Made by a program: the position numbers and the translations under genes. The notes below the pieces were generated by a model. That model ran no database searches. It was not told the origin of the DNA and was given only the letters and a program-made list of their open reading frames with translations. A DNA stretch of 64,000 nt from a virus: the IMG/VR virus record IMGVR_UViG_3300048438_000153, positions 211,103 through 275,102 of that record. The stretch is one strand, 5' to 3'. Of the stretch, positions 59,520 through 64,000 are shown one piece after another. Numbering within the stretch: position 1 is the first letter of the stretch; each line of letters begins with the position of its first letter.

Positions 59520-59696
59520 TCAGGCGATCTTCTTAGACTCCCTCTCCTCTCGTCTCTTGCCCTCTTCACATGAACAGTAAGGTGAGTCATTCAGGTGGTG
59601 GTCTAAGTTTGCCCTGAAAGAGAAATCAAAGAAGCCTCTCTTCTTCAATCCACCCTCGCACAAACCACATTCTTTCTTAATGTTTTCTTTCTTCAT
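59520..59696 (-). CDS. Small zinc-binding protein, 58 aa
   Basis: C-G-L-C (near 10-13) and C-S-C (near 41-43), with His-His between, give a likely zinc site. GAGGAT precedes the ATG at 59696. It starts eight bases after the restriction-like gene and precedes a terminator, so it is the last gene of that unit. It could be a partner or regulator of the restriction-like enzyme; no family recognised. Confidence 0.6.
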   Translation of the reverse strand: MKKENIKKECGLCEGGLKKRGFFDFSFRANLDHHLNDSPYCSCEEGKRREERESKKIA

Positions 59697-59704
59697 ATCT
59701 ATCC

Positions 59705-62221
59705 TCACTTCTTAAGGAATCCATAGCTGTAAACTCCATGCTCAAGACTCTTTCCTAGACGACTGTGCTTCTCTCTTAAAGCATCCCACTTCGCTTTCAA
59801 CACAGGGTCGGTGTACCACATCTTCTTGTGCTGATAGATACCCGCATCCCACGCGCCTAAGTGAAGGTCAATGCTCTTTCCCCTCTCTACCACATGGTCA
59901 GTCTTAGACCTCAAGGCAAAGCTCTCAACGAATAACTCTCTCAAGTCAGTCATGATCTCTTTAGCCAAGTCAGAGAGATTAAGAGTCGGAAGCACATGAG
60001 AGAAGTAAGGGTCGCCGTTCTTTCTCCACTCAGGTGTCACATCCTCTCCTAACTCAATCCCTTTCTCGTAAGGAATCGGATTACTCTTAGCATCTCGGTA
60101 AAGAGCGCGAGCTTGCTTGTGTGATCCGTAAAGATCAAGAGCCTCTTTCCGAGTCATCCAAAAGAAATGGTTGTGGATGTTGTGAGTCTGACCCTTGTAC
60201 TCAACTCCTCTCATCGCGCTCATGTTATTAGAGATATGTAGGAGAGCATAAACGTGACAGTCATCAACCCACTGCTCATAGCCTTCTTTCTCAGTCTGAG
60301 GAGCTAGATACTCGTCCTTGTTGTTGATCCAAGTGTCTGTTGAGAGCTTGCGAGCAGAGTAAAGGGCGATAGCTCGTCTAAACCCTTCACCTGCAAGAAT
60401 GGGGATAGAGCGATTGTTTGAGTAAGGGGGCAAGGGGGCAAAGTAAACAAGCTGATTTTGGTAAGGGGAGTTGGAGTCGTTTACAAAGTAAACTAGTCCT
60501 TTTGGATCATGCTTTATTTTTTCACCTGAAACCATGAGTCCACTTCGACAGGTCAGATACGCAGACTTTTTAGCGGTGCTGTTCTTTAACCCTACCCATT
60601 TAGAAGCCTCTCTTTCAGTTGCCGAATACAAGTTTTTTCTCCTTAGAGAAACAACGCTTTCTTCTGCTATATCTTTCAGAGTGAGGGGAAGGTCTTGATT
60701 AGCTTCAGTAGTACCCTCGTTCCATAAAGTGAAGCTAATCGCCCAAGACCCTTTCACATCAGCGAAATGAGAGGCTTGGAACATGAAGCCCGACTGATAA
60801 GAATAACGCTCGTACCAATAGGGGCGAAACTTAGCGAAAGAGCCACTCACCATGTAAAGGATAGGCGAGAACACTCCCACACTCTTATCCTTGAACCCAT
60901 ACTCAGACGCTACCTGCTCACATTGAAATAAGAACTGAGCATAGAGCTGTTGAGAGCAAGCCCCTAACTTAGCCCCCTTCATCTCTTGGTTTACAATGGT
61001 ACTCGCTACTCCCTTTCGAGATTCTGCACTCTTTACCCCTGCTGTGGCATAAGGGGGGTTGATCAGAAACACCAATCGCTTCCCACTCTCCGCGCCCTTT
61101 CTCAGCATCTTCTTAACTGAAAGAGGTAACACGTTCTCGCGCTCCGAAAAGAAAGGGCTATCAGACTCAGGGTTCAAGAAATCATACTGAAAGACCTCCG
61201 CGCCCTCATTGTAACCCTCTCTAACAATCGCCTTCACGTCAGGTGCTTCCGCCGTAGAAAGAATAAGATTCTCGAAGTCAAAGTCGCGAGTCAAGTTCCC
61301 CGTCCCCGCGCAACAATCCCACACAATACACTCATCTCTCCAACCCTCCCCCAACACCTTGTCCATCTCAGAATGTGCCTCGTTTACCCATAACGTAGGC
61401 GTGTAGAAAGCACCCTGACGACGACGTGTGTCATCCTCAATGATCCTGTCTCTCATCGACACAAGCTCATCAATCTCTTTCGCGGATAAACCACGCTCTC
61501 GGCGCTCAAAGAAAGCCTCCATCGCCTTGAGATTCAGACGGTACTCCTTGCCCCCCATAACGAGCGTTTCTTTCTTCGAGGGATGCGCGTAAGCAAAGTG
61601 ATCATCTTCCTCAGAGTAAAACACACAACCAAAGAAAATGTCCGTCATCTCAACAGCCTCATAAAGATCTTCAGGGATGATGTGCTCCACCCAATACTGA
61701 TACATCGCTGAGATGTTCTTCTTAGATGGTTTCACCTTCAAAAGACAACCCTCTGATAACTGCTCGCAGAGACTCTTCAAGTGATGACCGTCAACTCCCA
61801 ACGTAGGCTCAAGATGAGCTGAGTGAGACACCTTAAGAGATGCGTCAGGACTCGATGGACGACGACTCCAATCAACCTCCGCGTTCAAGAACTCTTTCAC
61901 GCTCTCGAAAGAAATCGCGAAACAATGCGACTCGTCTCCAATAAAGATCACATTAGGAAGATCGTCTCCGCGCTCCTCAAATCGCTTGCAATAGTAAAGC
62001 GCCTGAGCCAACACCGATGAACGCACCTCTTCTTTCTTAAGGTCTGTGCCAAACTTCGTCTCAAGCAAAACACGCACCGAAGACTTCGTAGGTGACTCCC
62101 AAGAAAGAACTCCGTCCGTTGCCCAACCCGATCCCTTAAGACTCTTAAAGTGCTCGTCCGTTGCCTCCTCAAGAAGCCTACGGAAATGTGTAGTTACGTC
62201 CATCTCTGAATGGAATCTCAT
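59705..62221 (-). CDS. Fused nuclease/N6-adenine methylase (type IIG-like)
   Basis: The N-terminal 100 residues look like a PD-(D/E)XK nuclease: WATDGVLSWES with the Asp, then RVLLETKFGTD with E-x-K near residue 54, and a QALYYCKRFEERG helix. The methylase core has motif I WDCCAGTGNLT near 303 and motif IV INPPYAT near 390, which marks N6-adenine methylation. About 350 more residues may recognise the target. ATG 62221 has AAAGAG upstream; a GTG at 62242 is possible. It could restrict competing phages or host DNA while marking its own. Confidence 0.75.
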   Translation of the reverse strand: MRFHSEMDVTTHFRRLLEEATDEHFKSLKGSGWATDGVLSWESPTKSSVRVLLETKFGTDLKKEEVRSSVLAQALYYCKRFEERGDDLPNVIFIGDESHCFAISFESVKEFLNAEVDWSRRPSSPDASLKVSHSAHLEPTLGVDGHHLKSLCEQLSEGCLLKVKPSKKNISAMYQYWVEHIIPEDLYEAVEMTDIFFGCVFYSEEDDHFAYAHPSKKETLVMGGKEYRLNLKAMEAFFERRERGLSAKEIDELVSMRDRIIEDDTRRRQGAFYTPTLWVNEAHSEMDKVLGEGWRDECIVWDCCAGTGNLTRDFDFENLILSTAEAPDVKAIVREGYNEGAEVFQYDFLNPESDSPFFSERENVLPLSVKKMLRKGAESGKRLVFLINPPYATAGVKSAESRKGVASTIVNQEMKGAKLGACSQQLYAQFLFQCEQVASEYGFKDKSVGVFSPILYMVSGSFAKFRPYWYERYSYQSGFMFQASHFADVKGSWAISFTLWNEGTTEANQDLPLTLKDIAEESVVSLRRKNLYSATEREASKWVGLKNSTAKKSAYLTCRSGLMVSGEKIKHDPKGLVYFVNDSNSPYQNQLVYFAPLPPYSNNRSIPILAGEGFRRAIALYSARKLSTDTWINNKDEYLAPQTEKEGYEQWVDDCHVYALLHISNNMSAMRGVEYKGQTHNIHNHFFWMTRKEALDLYGSHKQARALYRDAKSNPIPYEKGIELGEDVTPEWRKNGDPYFSHVLPTLNLSDLAKEIMTDLRELFVESFALRSKTDHVVERGKSIDLHLGAWDAGIYQHKKMWYTDPVLKAKWDALREKHSRLGKSLEHGVYSYGFLKK

Positions 62222-62269
62222 ACTCAATCTCTTTCTCGACACACCCTCTTATGAGCGCGCCTGTTTAAT

Positions 62270-62315
62270 CGTTACTCTTAGTTACCCAACTCTGTCACCT
62301 CACCAATACCTCAAC
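62270..62315 (-). promoter_or_regulatory. CTCACCAATAC-type upstream element, copy D
   Basis: The plus strand reads CGTTACTCTTAGTTACCC, then TCACCTCACCAATACCTCAA. It lies 49 bases before the type IIG-like start and matches copy B almost throughout. Confidence 0.7.
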
Positions 62316-62336
62316 CCCAACTAACCCCTAAACAAC

Positions 62337-62960
62337 CTAAACCACTCGGTAAAATCCCCTCGAAACACGCTCAATCAAACCGAGATCACACAACGCTCCC
62401 AAACCACCTCCAACCCGACCATACGACATACCCTCAATAGTAATGTCCCTCCTGAAAAAAGTAGCTCCCTTACCCAAAGATTCAAGCTCAGACCACACAA
62501 CATCTCTGCCCCTTCTCTTCGCCCCCATATCCTTAAGAAATGCATAGACTGTCGTTGTAGACTTACCACACTCATTCGCCAAATCTTGTACCCTCTCGCC
62601 CGATAAATACCTCTCTATTAAACCTTCACTCAATAAAGCCTCATGCCTAATCTTCTTATTCAGACCCTTTATGTCCCTCTTGCCCTCTCTCAAAGCCCCA
62701 TACACTAAAGAGGGACGCACACCAAAATGTGAGGACAAGTCAGCTACGCCCATACCCAAATCAAAAGCCTCGACAATCTGCGCCCTCAATGCCTTCTTAT
62801 TCTTGTAAACACCATGACGCTTCAAGACATTTAAGACTGTCCTATACGATACTCCATAATCCCGCGAAATGTCCTTTGCACCTTTACCCCCCGAGTAAGA
62901 CCGACAAACATTCTTCTCTTGCTTCTCCGTAAAAGCCCTACGGTTATCTCCCAATTTCAT
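62337..62960 (-). CDS. Multi-helix-turn-helix regulator, 207 aa
   Basis: At least three HTH units are visible: GKGAKDISRDYGVSYRTVLN, MGVADLSSHFGVRPSLVYGA and ERVQDLANECGKSTTTVYAF, followed by a winged-helix-like C-terminus (GGLGALCDLGLIERVSRGFY). ATG 62960 follows AGGAGG by six bases; the longer frame to 63029 has none. It is the outermost gene of the early-type region and sits 67 bases after element copy E. It may control the five element-headed units. Confidence 0.7.
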   Translation of the reverse strand: MKLGDNRRAFTEKQEKNVCRSYSGGKGAKDISRDYGVSYRTVLNVLKRHGVYKNKKALRAQIVEAFDLGMGVADLSSHFGVRPSLVYGALREGKRDIKGLNKKIRHEALLSEGLIERYLSGERVQDLANECGKSTTTVYAFLKDMGAKRRGRDVVWSELESLGKGATFFRRDITIEGMSYGRVGGGLGALCDLGLIERVSRGFYRVV

Positions 62961-63026
62961 GTGACACCTCCTGAATGTGTTTTGAGCTAATGAGTGAGAA
63001 TATATGAAAACTCCCTCCCTGATGAC

Positions 63027-63066
63027 CACTTTCCCAAACCTGTTACCTCACCAATACCCCCACTCA
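63027..63066 (-). promoter_or_regulatory. CTCACCAATAC-type upstream element, copy E
   Basis: The plus strand reads CCCAAACCTGTTAC then CTCACCAATACCCCCACTC. It keeps the core and the CCCAAACCTG block of copy C but lacks the TTACTCTTA block. It lies ahead of the multi-HTH gene. Confidence 0.65.
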
Positions 63067-63431
63067 AAATCAAACACGAAAAATCCAAAACCAAATAATA
63101 TATGGCTGACGCTTTATAAGAAAAACAATCCTAAAAATCTCTCGTGTAAGACCCCCCCTCTCTGAGAGGAAATACTAAGGAAGTCTATCCGCACAAGAGA
63201 AAAGGAAGGTGAGAAAGAAACAGGGTTCAAACATGGTTCAGAATCAGGCTTCTCATTTTCAATGCGTTTTCAATATGGCTTTTCGGGGGTCCCGACCCAC
63301 TCCGCCCACTTTTTGGCGCGAATCTGTGAGGTCGAAAGCGTGAACTCAAGGATCGCGCCGAGCCACACGCCTAGTTAGAGAGGGTTACGCCCCTATATAG
63401 ACCCTGACCCCCCCTCATCCCCTGAGCGCGC

Positions 63432-63563
63432 GCCGAACACTCCTTCTAGCCTGACCTCACCCTTGAACGAGCCGAACACTCCTTCTAGCCTGACCTCACC
63501 CTTGAACGAACCGAGCCTCAAGCTGACCCCGCCCTTGAACGAGCCGAGCCTCAAGCTGACCCC
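63432..63563. repeat. Tandem repeats, 39 bp x2 then 33 bp
   Basis: Two perfect 39-base copies (63432-63470 and 63471-63509) start GCCGAACACTCC and end CCCTTGAACGA. A 33-base variant follows (63511-63543), then its first 20 bases again (63544-63563). All share the CCCTTGAACGA ending or the CCGA start. They resemble iterons. Confidence 0.8.
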
Positions 63564-63610
63564 AACCACCCCACATGACCTCCGAGCGCCAACCTGAGCC
63601 GACCTCTAGT

Positions 63611-63655
63611 CATCAGCTAGAGGAGAGGTCAGCTCAACCCCTCCTCTAGCTGATG
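63611..63655. repeat. 15-bp perfect inverted repeat
   Basis: CATCAGCTAGAGGAG (63611-63625) and its complement (63641-63655) flank a 15-base loop. No T-run follows on either strand. It lies next to the tandem repeats and could be a protein-binding dyad or extruding hairpin. Confidence 0.75.
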
Positions 63656-63903
63656 GCTGAGCTAACCCCGAGCTGACCTGATTACTCCCTCACTCAACCC
63701 CTAGCCCTGATCCGACCTTGACCCCCTCCCCTGACAGAAAGGAGCGCCCCTCCCTCTCGCTTCTTTCTGTTGATCCCCTAGCTCGCCTGATCCTCTACGA
63801 GAAATAGGAATCTGTAGGTAACTAAGGGGAGTGAACTCATAAGGGAAGGGGCGCGTCAGCGACCCAACCTCGACCCTCAGCCTACCACGCCCTATCCGAT
63901 CCC

Positions 63904-64000
63904 TCAGTGAGTCCCAACCGCGCCATAGAACGCGAGCAGATGCTCCACGTCCTCGATGAGTGCCTCCCTTGCACTCATCACTGTAGGTAGCTTCGAGAGG
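63904..64000 (-). CDS. Partial CDS, C-terminal 32 codons
   Basis: A minus frame enters from the window edge and reads LSKLPTVMSAREALIEDVEH then LLAFYGAVGTH before TGA at 63904. It looks like a helical C-terminus but is too short to identify. The true gene, if any, starts beyond 64000. Confidence 0.35.
   Translation of the reverse strand, partial: LSKLPTVMSAREALIEDVEHLLAFYGAVGTH

Larger units (their letters stand above)
63067..63903. other. C-rich non-coding region with repeats
   Basis: About 840 bases hold no convincing gene. Composition shifts to C-rich and G-poor on the plus strand, tandem and inverted repeats occur at 63432-63563 and 63611-63655, and AGCTGACC recurs at least four times. 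A 36-codon plus frame at 63233 lacks a ribosome site. TAGGTAACTAAG near 63815 resembles the outer block of elements B and D. Possible origin, packaging or terminal region. Confidence 0.55.

Noticed and set aside
63233-63343. Plus-strand 36-codon frame MVQNQASHFQ...
   Set aside because: Weak or no ribosome site, short, and in a repeat-rich non-coding region; insufficient support.
63432-63563. CRISPR-like array
   Set aside because: Repeats are directly abutting without unique spacers, and no Cas genes are near; the Cas4-like nuclease at 42446 sits in a recombination operon.

Overview
This window looks like about half or less of a large tailed double-stranded DNA bacteriophage genome. It has two giant repeat-built tail-fibre genes (15955-26929), a beta-helix fibre (30897-31874), a peptidoglycan amidase (32363-33313), phage-type nucleotide and DNA metabolism, and gene ends that overlap by a few bases (ATGA, GTGA, TTGA) almost everywhere. 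No capsid, portal, terminase, DNA polymerase or primase gene is visible, so those must lie outside. An amidase with a peptidoglycan-binding domain and Sec-type signal peptides fit a bacterial, probably Gram-negative, host; I cannot name the host. No tRNA, rRNA, IS element or CRISPR array was found.

Layout. 1-8264 (minus): RecD2-like helicase, class I ribonucleotide reductase (nrdA, nrdB) around a ParB-like gene, then clamp-loader delta and delta-prime subunits. 8300-9189: a hairpin-rich, gene-free, divergent region. 9190-9895 (plus): small pentapeptide-repeat genes. 9892-15419 (minus): a 1737-residue SNF2-like helicase. 15503-15958 (plus): a site-2-protease-like membrane peptidase. 15955-33313 (minus): fibres, a sigma-like factor, NusG, DnaX, beta-helix fibre, a triple-HTH protein and the amidase. 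33363-47608 (plus): GroEL-like chaperonin, a DNA methyltransferase broken into several coupled ORFs, dCMP deaminase, RuvC-like resolvase, RecA, an SbcC/Rad50 split into separate polypeptides, SbcD, a Cas4/RecB-like nuclease, sliding clamp and MazG. 47703-51353 (minus): UvrD-like helicase. 51500-54321: mixed small units, including a P-loop kinase and a DHH-like phosphoesterase. 54314-62960 (minus): early-type accessory genes in five transcription units, each headed by the same roughly 30-45 bp element, including a J-domain-like protein, small membrane proteins, an HNH nuclease and a fused nuclease/N6-adenine methylase. 63067-63903: C-rich repeats without a convincing gene.

How the genes work together. 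The phage appears to build a bacterial-style replisome core of its own: beta clamp (dnaN) plus DnaX, delta and delta-prime. It supplies dNTPs through NrdAB, dCMP deaminase and MazG. It handles recombination and ends with RecA, RuvC-like resolvase, split SbcCD, Cas4-like nuclease, RecD2 and UvrD. It seems to control transcription with a sigma-like HTH protein, NusG and two multi-HTH proteins. Two candidate promoter classes are visible: a CTGATAT-type box before replication and recombination units, and the CTCACCAATAC element (plus-strand reading) before the right-hand units. The octamer TTTCTTAA occurs about 44 times by my manual count, roughly 20 times the chance expectation. Products were inferred by reading motifs only; no database search was run.
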